NCBI GenBank assembly: GCA_025361665.1
Contig: JANYKF010000340.1
Span: forward strand, 1-7,039
DNA from: Clostridiaceae bacterium
Lineage (GTDB): Bacteria > Bacillota > Clostridia > DSM-8532
Reading direction: 5' to 3'
DNA length: 7,039 nt
Part shown: positions 1-5,257 of the stretch, in pieces
How the letters are laid out: each line of letters opens with the position of its first letter
Numbering within the stretch: position 1 is the first letter of the stretch
Position numbers and translations under genes: made by a program
The notes under the pieces: generated by a model
Database searches by the model: none
What the model saw: the letters and a program-made list of their open reading frames with translations, nothing else
Told to the model about the DNA's origin: nothing

Positions 1-1850
1 CGGAAGACAGGCCATCCGAACTGGAGTCGACATGGGAGAAATATGACACGCGTCCGGGGTTCGGAGGCATGAACCATTGCGCACCCGATATGAACATCGG
101 TCTGGAACTGGGTTGGGGCGGTCTGTTAACTAAAATCCGCAGGTACCGGGCATTCAACCACCCGTCCAATACTTCATTTTATGACGGCGAGGAGCAGGTT
201 GTCCTCGGCATGCGGGAATGGGTGGCAGGTCTGGCTTGTGAAAGCAGGAACATGGCCGCAGCCGAAGCGGATCCTGACCATGCCCGAAACTTGCTGGAGC
301 TGGCGGAAATGAATGAATGGCTTGTGGACGGTGCGCCGCGAACCCTGCGGGAAGCCTGCCAGTTCATCGCACACTTTCAAACACTGGACAGGACGTATTT
401 TCAGGGAGGCGCACTGCAGCAGCTGGATGAACTGCTGCGCCCTTACTATGAACGAGACAGGGAAGCCGGGATCCTGACAGATGAAGAGGCGGTCTGGCAG
501 ATTGCGAGTGTGTTCTTCAACGATACGCACTATTCCCAGATTGCAGGCCTGACTCCCGATGGAACAGCCGACATGACGAGTCGCCTATCCTTCCTCATTC
601 TGGAAGCCATGCACCTGCTCCGCATTCCGGCGAACATTGCCCTCCGGGTTCACGACGGGGTGAATCCGGACTTGATTCGCCGGAGTGTCGAATATGTCGT
701 TGAAGACGGGACCGGCGTCGATTATTCACTCAATGTGGGCTGTGAGGAAGGCTTTGCACGGAACGGCCACCCAATGGGTGTTGCCCGGCAACGGGCGAAA
801 GTGGGGTGCAACTGGACAGCGCTGCCCGGCAGGGAGTATCCTTTGCAGGATGTCACCCGTGCGAACCTGGGTTTCGCCTTGCATTTCGCCCTGCAAGATC
901 TCCGTACAGGCGATCGTTCCCTGGAGGTGTTGTTTGACTGCTTCAACCACCATCTCGGCATCATAGTGGACAGCATCAAGGCGGGATATGACAAGCATTA
1001 CGAGGTCGTGGGCAGGAATACCCCGGAGCTGTGCTACAACCTGTTCATGCACGGCCCGATTGAACGCGGATTGAACTGTTCCGAAGGTGGAGTGGACATC
1101 CTCAACTTCAATATCGACGGGGTGGGCCTGGCCACTGTTGCCGATTCTTTCGCCGCCATCGAGCAGCGAATCGTCCTCGAGGAGCGCATATCCTGGGACC
1201 GGTTGTTTGAAGTGCTGGACTGCAATTATGAAAATGCCGAAAATATCCGCCTGATGATGAAAAACATCAGCCGGTTCGGGAGTCCGGATTCACTGGCGGA
1301 GAAATGGGCCCTTCGCATTCGGGACAGTTTCGTCGCCGTCTGCAAATCCGGTGGAACGCCAAAGCATCATCTGCCCATCATACCGGGCATGTTCTCTCAT
1401 GGCACCATCGGGGAACTGGGCCGGAAACTGCCGGCCACCGCGAATGGAAGGAAGAATTGGGAAGCCATCTCCCATTCGAATGAGCCGGATCCCGGGTTCG
1501 CGCGCGGGATGGATACGTTTTCACCTTCCCTGAAGGCGACAGCGGTGGCGATGGCCCAGCCCGGATATGGCAATTCCGCGCCGCTGCACCTGGACATCGA
1601 CAGTGACATGCTATCCCGGGAGGGCGGTGTGGATGCCCTGATCGCCCTCATCCACACCCACAACAGGATGGGAGGCACACTCATCAACCTGAATTGCCTC
1701 ACAAGGGACAAACTGATGAAGGCGCATGACAATCCGGACAAATACCCGGATCTGCTTGTGCGCGTGACAGGATATTCCGCATTTTTCGCATCCCTGTCCA
1801 AGGAATATCGTCAGCAGATCATCGATCGTTTTCTGACGAGGGCGGTTTGA
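1..1850 (+). CDS. Glycyl radical enzyme (PFL/diol dehydratase-like), 5' partial
   Basis: The reading frame is open from base 3, so the ATG at 69 is internal and the gene starts before the window. About 615 residues are visible; family members are usually about 750-850, so some 150-200 N-terminal residues are missing. Seen: the C-terminal glycyl radical motif RVTGYSAFF, with the radical Gly at codon 1770-1772, 25 residues from the end, preceded by the family-typical GG-x-LINLN and YPDLLVRV context. The active-site loop NVGCEEG has the thiyl Cys at 741-743 and a Glu two residues later (747-749). Known: the Cys-x-Glu arrangement marks the eliminase/dehydratase-type GREs rather than pyruvate formate-lyase, which has Cys-Cys. 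The usual loop is GCVEP; here it is GCEEG, so the substrate cannot be assigned. The enzyme would be cytosolic, oxygen-sensitive and need a radical-SAM activase, which is not in the window. The next gene is convergent, so it is the last gene of its transcript here. Confidence 0.93.
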   Translation, partial: EDRPSELESTWEKYDTRPGFGGMNHCAPDMNIGLELGWGGLLTKIRRYRAFNHPSNTSFYDGEEQVVLGMREWVAGLACESRNMAAAEADPDHARNLLELAEMNEWLVDGAPRTLREACQFIAHFQTLDRTYFQGGALQQLDELLRPYYERDREAGILTDEEAVWQIASVFFNDTHYSQIAGLTPDGTADMTSRLSFLILEAMHLLRIPANIALRVHDGVNPDLIRRSVEYVVEDGTGVDYSLNVGCEEGFARNGHPMGVARQRAKVGCNWTALPGREYPLQDVTRANLGFALHFALQDLRTGDRSLEVLFDCFNHHLGIIVDSIKAGYDKHYEVVGRNTPELCYNLFMHGPIERGLNCSEGGVDILNFNIDGVGLATVADSFAAIEQRIVLEERISWDRLFEVLDCNYENAENIRLMMKNISRFGSPDSLAEKWALRIRDSFVAVCKSGGTPKHHLPIIPGMFSHGTIGELGRKLPATANGRKNWEAISHSNEPDPGFARGMDTFSPSLKATAVAMAQPGYGNSAPLHLDIDSDMLSREGGVDALIALIHTHNRMGGTLINLNCLTRDKLMKAHDNPDKYPDLLVRVTGYSAFFASLSKEYRQQIIDRFLTRAV

Positions 1851-1875
1851 AAATAAACCCGGCTGCTTGCCTGAC

Positions 1876-1916
1876 GGCCTGCACAGCGTAATATGCAGCG
1901 TTCTGTTCCGCAGGCC
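1876..1916. terminator. Interrupted inverted repeat between convergent genes, possible terminator
   Basis: GGCCTGC at 1876-1882 pairs perfectly with GCAGGCC at 1910-1916. Inside, ACAG (1883-1886) can pair with CTGT (1903-1906) after a three-base bulge, and a small GCGT/ATGC hairpin sits in the loop. It lies in the 80-base gap between the GRE stop and the stop of the minus-strand oxidoreductase, where a shared terminator is expected. Read on the minus strand, a T-rich stretch (GGGTTTATTTT) follows about 20 bases later, not directly at the stem; the plus strand has no T run. A classical intrinsic terminator is therefore not proven. Confidence 0.35.
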
Positions 1917-1930
1917 TGATATAGGATGAT

Positions 1931-3016
1931 TCAAACACTTGCATCCTCTTCCTTGCGCGACAGCGGGTTCTGCCTGTGGCATTCCTCGATCACGGCAATC
2001 TGCTGTCTGACCTGCTGGTGCGTGACGAGAAGCGGCGCCCCTTCCGCCAGGGTCCGATACAGCATGTCATAATAAATACCTGTCATCGTTCCGAAAAGGT
2101 TTTGCTGGGACTCGGGCAGATCCCAGTGATCCTCGTGCCATTCCAGGTTCTCCACGCAATAGGCGGGTGTCCCGTCAGCCTGCATCAGAGGAGTCCGGAT
2201 GAGTTTCTGTGGGGGAGCTTCCGCCGGAATGAAATATTTCCAGTCCAGGCGGGTCATGCTCCCCTTCAATCCGCCTTGCGTTCCCTGAATGTGATAGGTA
2301 AAGCACGGATAAGCATTGCATGACGAGATCTCCAGATCGATGAGGGGCCTGCCCGGCGCGGACAGGATCAGTTTCACATAATCCTCGGCATCGCCGAACG
2401 TGTTGGCCCTGTCCATTTTACACAGAACGGAAGGCATTCCCGGAAAATCCAGAAACCGCAGCGCCTGATCCAAAGGATGCGGGCCTGTGTTCAAAAGGTT
2501 TCCGCCATTGTTCGCCTGCAGGCACTGCCAATCCCATCGGCGGGCAAATCCGCTGAATGCGATCGAAACCTGGACGATGCGGCCAAGGATTCCGGAGTCC
2601 GCAATCTCTTTCGCCTTGCAGAAATAGGGTGCAAATCGTGACTGCTGGAAAATGGCGAGCAATCTGCCGTTTCGCTCCGATGCCCGGATCAGGCTGTCCA
2701 CTTCTTCCGCTTTCCGGGCAAAAGGCTTTTCGCACAATACGTTGAAGCCATGGTCCAGCAGGTCCGTTGAAATGGGAACATGCAGGTGGCTCGGGGTTGA
2801 ATTGACGACCAGATCCAAATCGGTTCTGCCAAACAGTTCGGTGTAGTGCCCGAATGTCTCGCATCCGTATTCGGCTTCAGCCCTTGTCCTTCTCTCCGGG
2901 AGCGGATCCACCACGGCTGCGATGCGAAATCGTTCAGGCCTTGTGAGGAGATGGACTCCGTGGATGTCCCTCCCGCTTCTTCCCTGTCCCAGAATGGCGA
3001 TGCGCAATGGTTCCAT
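1931..3016 (-). CDS. Gfo/Idh/MocA family NAD(P)-dependent oxidoreductase
   Basis: A 361-residue protein with the family's two-domain plan. The N-terminal Rossmann fold begins at residue 4 with LRIAILGQGRSG (GxGxxG-like glycines 10, 12, 15); Asp37 at the end of the second strand (AAVVDP) favours NAD(H) over NADP(H). The conserved EKP is at residues 96-98 (Lys97 contacts cofactor and substrate). The catalytic segment GGNLLNTGPHPLDQ carries His180 and Asp183. Such enzymes oxidise or reduce sugars, polyols or inositols; the substrate is not deducible. An upstream in-frame ATG at 3049 would add 11 residues, but the ATG at 3016 is preferred: GGGAGGG lies 6 bases before it and the Rossmann strand follows at once. 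It is transcribed divergently from the URO-D-like gene and convergently to the GRE. Length and motifs look intact. Family assignment is firm, substrate unknown. Confidence 0.92.
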   Translation of the reverse strand: MEPLRIAILGQGRSGRDIHGVHLLTRPERFRIAAVVDPLPERRTRAEAEYGCETFGHYTELFGRTDLDLVVNSTPSHLHVPISTDLLDHGFNVLCEKPFARKAEEVDSLIRASERNGRLLAIFQQSRFAPYFCKAKEIADSGILGRIVQVSIAFSGFARRWDWQCLQANNGGNLLNTGPHPLDQALRFLDFPGMPSVLCKMDRANTFGDAEDYVKLILSAPGRPLIDLEISSCNAYPCFTYHIQGTQGGLKGSMTRLDWKYFIPAEAPPQKLIRTPLMQADGTPAYCVENLEWHEDHWDLPESQQNLFGTMTGIYYDMLYRTLAEGAPLLVTHQQVRQQIAVIEECHRQNPLSRKEEDASV

Positions 3017-3022
3017 GAATTG

Positions 3023-3029
3023 CCCTCCC
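3023..3029 (-). promoter_or_regulatory. Ribosome binding site deciding the oxidoreductase start
   Basis: The minus strand reads GGGAGGG-CAATTC-ATG. This strong site, 6 bases from the ATG at 3016, supports that start over the upstream ATGs at 3049, 3037 and 3031; the last one overlaps the site itself. Confidence 0.75.
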
Positions 3030-3050
3030 ATGTTCATGACACTGCACATA

Positions 3051-3056
3051 ACTGTA
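3051..3056 (-). promoter_or_regulatory. Candidate extended -10 promoter for the oxidoreductase gene
   Basis: On the minus strand TGATACAGT contains a TGn extension (3059-3057) and a -10-like TACAGT (3056-3051, 4 of 6 to TATAAT). The matching -35 position has no convincing hexamer, so activity may need the extended -10 or an activator. The predicted start near 3044 gives a leader of roughly 27 bases that includes the ribosome binding site. Confidence 0.4.
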
Positions 3057-3082
3057 TCACAAAGGATGTCATTGTTGATACA
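3053..3082. promoter_or_regulatory. Dyad operator candidate in the divergent control region
   Basis: TGTATCA (3053-3059) and TGATACA (3076-3082) form a perfect 7-base inverted repeat separated by 16 bases. Centre-to-centre spacing is 23 bases, about two helical turns, which suits a dimeric regulator on one face. The arms coincide with the extended -10 elements of both divergent promoters, so a bound protein would block both. The alternative is that the symmetry merely reflects two similar -10 boxes. No regulator gene is in the window. Confidence 0.45.
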
Positions 3083-3084
3083 AT
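3056..3084 (+). promoter_or_regulatory. Candidate promoter for the URO-D-like gene
   Basis: TACAAT at 3079-3084 matches the -10 consensus at 5 of 6 and carries a TGn extension (3076-3078). A weak -35, ATCACA (3056-3061, 4 of 6), stands 17 bases upstream. The predicted start near 3091 leaves a leader of about 92 bases before the ATG at 3183. I see no known riboswitch in that leader; it holds only an 11-base palindrome, CCATCAGATGG (3156-3166), and the ribosome binding site AGGGAGGA (3169-3176). Confidence 0.5.
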
Positions 3085-3182
3085 AAGAGTGAATTGATGC
3101 TCGGATTTGTGGAAAGTCAGACCCTCATCGCAAGGAATAGCCGCATGATCCGCAGCCATCAGATGGATAGGGAGGACATATC

Positions 3183-4439
3183 ATGAAATCCAGAAAAAGA
3201 GTGCTCGACGCACTGAACCACCAGCAGCCCGATCGGATCCCCGTTGATTTCGGGGGAACCATGGTCTCCGGCATGCATGTCACCTGTGTGGCGGCCTTGC
3301 GGGATTTTTACGGTCTGGAGAAGCAGCCGGTCAAGGTCCATGAACCGTATCAGATGCTGGGCCTTCTTGATGAGGATCTGAAAACGGTGATCGGCGTGGA
3401 TGTGGAATCGGTCAATGGCAGGAATACGCTGTTCGGGTTTCCTTGTGGGGACTGGAAGGAATGGCGGCTGGACAATGGCCTGGAAGTGCTGGTCCCAGGA
3501 AAGTTCAGCCTCTCGGAGGATGCCGCGGGAAACCGGTTCATCCATCCGGAGGGGGATTTGACGGCTCCTCCAAGCGGCCGGATGCCGAAGGGCGGATTCT
3601 ATTTTGACACCATCATCAGGCAGGATGCGATTGATGAGGATCACTTGAATCCGGAGGACAACCTGGAGGAATTCAAGCCGGTCACGGAAGAGGACCTCGC
3701 ATATTTCTCCAATGGCCTCACGAAGGCTGCCGCCACGGGGAGGGCTGTCCTGGCAAGTTTCGGAGGAACGGGTCTGGGGGATATCGCCCTGGTTCCAGGG
3801 CCTTTCATGAAGCATCCGAAGGGAATCCGCGATGTGGAGGAATGGTATGTCTCCACAGCCATTCGGAAAGATTACCTTCATGCGGTGTTTGAAAGACAGA
3901 CTGCGATTGCCTTGGAAAATCTGAAGAAACTCCATGCGGCTGTGGGAAGTCTGGTCGATGTCGCGTTCATCTGCGGAACCGATTTCGGCACCCAAAGCGG
4001 CACCTTCTGTTCTCCGGAAACATTCGGCGAGTTGTACATGCCCTACTATCAAAAGATCAATGGATGGATCCATGCGAACACAGCCTGGAAAACCTTCAAA
4101 CACAGTTGCGGGGCGGTGGAAGCACTGCTAGAGCGCTTCATCGAGTCCGGATTCGACATCCTCAACCCGGTCCAGTGCTCTGCCGCCGGCATGGATCCGC
4201 TGACATTGAAGGAAAAGTACGGATCCCGGCTCACATTCTGGGGCGGCGGCGTGGATACGCAGCGGGTCCTGCCCTTCGGAACCCCGGCGGAAGTGCGGGA
4301 ACAGGTGCTTGAGCGTTGTGAAGTATTCTCGAAAGACGGCGGTTTCGTTTTTAACGCAATCCACAATGTGCAGGCCAGAACCCCGGTGGAGAACATTGCT
4401 GCGATGATCGCGGCCGTACACGAGTTCAACGGGGGATGA
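3183..4439 (+). CDS. Uroporphyrinogen decarboxylase (URO-D) superfamily protein, methyltransferase-like
   Basis: A 418-residue protein opening with the family signature RKRVLDALNHQQPDRIPVDFGG (two overlapping parts: RKRVLDALNH and PDRIPVD, residues 4-22). Asp267 sits in GTDFGTQSG, a conserved strand end of the TIM barrel. His307 and Cys309 (FKHSCGAV) match the His-x-Cys zinc ligands of corrinoid methyltransferases such as MtaA; the C-terminal family motif NAIHNVQARTP places His394 where those enzymes have a Cys. True HemE is about 340-360 residues with an arginine-rich porphyrin-binding RQAGR segment near the N-terminus, which I do not see, so a heme role is unlikely. Plausible roles are methyl transfer or demethylation, but no corrinoid protein gene is nearby. 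The start is supported by AGGGAGGA 6 bases before the ATG. It is divergent from, and probably co-regulated with, the oxidoreductase. Confidence 0.88.
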   Translation: MKSRKRVLDALNHQQPDRIPVDFGGTMVSGMHVTCVAALRDFYGLEKQPVKVHEPYQMLGLLDEDLKTVIGVDVESVNGRNTLFGFPCGDWKEWRLDNGLEVLVPGKFSLSEDAAGNRFIHPEGDLTAPPSGRMPKGGFYFDTIIRQDAIDEDHLNPEDNLEEFKPVTEEDLAYFSNGLTKAAATGRAVLASFGGTGLGDIALVPGPFMKHPKGIRDVEEWYVSTAIRKDYLHAVFERQTAIALENLKKLHAAVGSLVDVAFICGTDFGTQSGTFCSPETFGELYMPYYQKINGWIHANTAWKTFKHSCGAVEALLERFIESGFDILNPVQCSAAGMDPLTLKEKYGSRLTFWGGGVDTQRVLPFGTPAEVREQVLERCEVFSKDGGFVFNAIHNVQARTPVENIAAMIAAVHEFNGG

Positions 4440-4541
4440 CCGGCCTCAAAAACCGGCCTGCATAACCGGTCTATCACCTTTCCCGGCAGACCGTTCTTCA
4501 GCAGAACTCAAAACCAGCTTCATAACCAGTTACAAAACCAG
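4439..4541. repeat. Short ACCRG direct repeats every 12-13 bases
   Basis: ACCGG begins at 4439, 4452 and 4465 (13-base steps); a diverged ACCGT is at 4490; ACCAG begins at 4513, 4525 and 4537 (12-base steps). The longer unit is AAAACCRGcYTgcAT-like. It starts on the last base of the URO-D-like stop codon and ends just before the vapBC -35 element. GACCGG (4438-4443) can also pair with CCGGTC (4466-4471), so the first cluster could fold as a weak hairpin and contribute to termination, but no T run follows. Function unknown. Confidence 0.55.
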
Positions 4542-4570
4542 TTGTGACGATGTTCAAAGTGATGTATAAT
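4542..4570 (+). promoter_or_regulatory. Sigma-70/sigma-A-type promoter of the vapBC genes
   Basis: TTGTGA (4542-4547, 4 of 6 to TTGACA), a 17-base spacer and a perfect TATAAT (4565-4570). Transcription is predicted near 4577, giving a leader of about 31 bases with GAGAGGGG (4594-4601) 6 bases before the antitoxin ATG. This is the best promoter in the window and may also serve topB. Confidence 0.8.
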
Positions 4571-4586
4571 ACTGATGTATACATCA
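4560..4586. promoter_or_regulatory. Operator for antitoxin autoregulation (TGATGTATACATCA)
   Basis: A perfect 14-base palindrome, TGATGTATACATCA, lies at 4573-4586 across the predicted transcription start. Its left half TGATGTATA also occurs at 4560-4568, 13 bases upstream, overlapping the TATAAT. Three half-sites around the promoter match how ribbon-helix-helix antitoxins, alone or with toxin, bind cooperatively and repress their own operon. Binding by this antitoxin is inferred from position and symmetry. Confidence 0.7.
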
Positions 4587-4607
4587 TTTGGTTGAGAGGG
4601 GCCACTT

Positions 4608-4865
4608 ATGGTCAGGACGCAGATATACTTGCTTGAGTCGCAAAAAACAGAGTTGGAAAAACTGGCGCTGCGCAAGAACGAGTCGCTTGCGGAAGTTGTC
4701 AGGGAGGCGGTCAATCTTTATATCGCGGGCAATCAGGAGACGGCCGTCGATCTGATTTTGGAAACAAGCGGATTATGGGTAAACAGGGATGATATCGATT
4801 CGGATGATTTCATCAGCCGTCTGAGAGAGGCAAACAACGCACGGTTGGAGGAAAAGGCGGAATGA
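4608..4865 (+). CDS. vapB: Ribbon-helix-helix antitoxin of a VapBC-type module
   Basis: An 85-residue protein. The N-terminus has the ribbon-helix-helix layout: a short beta strand RTQIYLL (residues 3-9) for DNA contact, a first helix from about 10-23 and a second helix SLAEVVREAVNLYI (about 26-39). The C-terminal third, with Trp57 and the charged stretch DSDDFISRLREANN, is the part expected to wrap the toxin. In VapBC systems the antitoxin neutralises the ribonuclease toxin and represses the operon; the palindrome over the promoter fits this. The stop overlaps the toxin start (ATGA, 4862-4865), typical translational coupling. The label VapB is by partner and fold, as the family is diverse; a CopG-like name would be equally fair. 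Confidence 0.88.
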   Translation: MVRTQIYLLESQKTELEKLALRKNESLAEVVREAVNLYIAGNQETAVDLILETSGLWVNRDDIDSDDFISRLREANNARLEEKAE

Positions 4866-5245
4866 ATATCTTTCTGTTCGATACCAACGTATTGATTGAC
4901 CACCTGAAAGGGAAAAAAGAAGCAACGGATCTTCTGACGAAGAGCGCAGTAAACAAGGGGTTGCTAGTTTGTTCAGTCATCAGTGTGATTGAGTTGAAAA
5001 CCGGCATGCGGCAGGATGAAGAACAGCAGCTTGCGCGGTTCATGATGGCGTTTGACAAAAAGGAAGTCACGGTAGGAATAGCCGATATCGCCGGCACATA
5101 TATGAATCTGTACGGGAAAAGCCATGGCATCAACATGGCGGATGCCATCATCGCCGCGACAGCCAGAAGCAGTGGTGCAAAATTATATACGTTGAATCGG
5201 AAGCATTACCCCATGACAGACATTGACATTGTCAAGCCATACTGA
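4862..5245 (+). CDS. vapC: PIN-domain ribonuclease toxin VapC
   Basis: A 127-residue single-domain PIN protein, the usual VapC size. Three acidic active-site residues are visible: Asp7 (FLFDTNVLID), Glu44 (SVIELKTG) and Asp94 (INMADAIIAA), which coordinate Mg2+/Mn2+ for RNA cleavage. The fourth acidic position, normally after TxN, is occupied by LYTLNRKHYP with His115; this occurs in VapC relatives, and Asp120 follows nearby. Free toxin inhibits translation by cutting tRNA or rRNA; the target here is unknown. The start overlaps the antitoxin stop by four bases. The gene is more A+T-rich than its neighbours (hand count of 60-base rows: 35% G+C at 4861-4920 and 47% at 4921-4980, against 65% at 1381-1440), a hint of separate origin. 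It appears intact. Confidence 0.92.
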   Translation: MNIFLFDTNVLIDHLKGKKEATDLLTKSAVNKGLLVCSVISVIELKTGMRQDEEQQLARFMMAFDKKEVTVGIADIAGTYMNLYGKSHGINMADAIIAATARSSGAKLYTLNRKHYPMTDIDIVKPY

Positions 5246-5246
5246 C

Positions 5247-5252
5247 AAGGAG
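5247..5252 (+). promoter_or_regulatory. Ribosome binding site deciding the topB GTG start
   Basis: AAGGAG ends 5 bases before GTG at 5258. The overlapping ATG at 5256 is in another frame and does not encode the TopB N-terminus, so the GTG is the real start. Confidence 0.8.
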
Positions 5253-5257
5253 AAGAT

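Noticed and set aside
69..71. ATG at 69 as the start of the GRE gene
   Set aside because: The frame is open upstream to base 3 and already encodes GRE-like residues (YDTRPGFGG before MNHCAPD); no ribosome binding site is well placed.
3091..3182. Cobalamin riboswitch in the URO-D-like leader
   Set aside because: I could not find the conserved core motifs of that riboswitch; the leader is also too short for the full element.
3159..4103. A 314-residue open frame on the minus strand across the URO-D-like gene
   Set aside because: It lies antisense to a gene with clear family motifs, lacks a recognisable fold, and long antisense frames are common in G+C-rich coding DNA.
3183..4439. HemE (heme-pathway uroporphyrinogen decarboxylase)
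   Set aside because: It is longer than HemE, lacks the RQAGR substrate-binding segment and has a methyltransferase-like His-x-Cys motif.
4439..4541. CRISPR array
   Set aside because: The repeat units are 5-10 bases with 12-13 base steps, far shorter than CRISPR repeats and spacers, and no cas genes are present.
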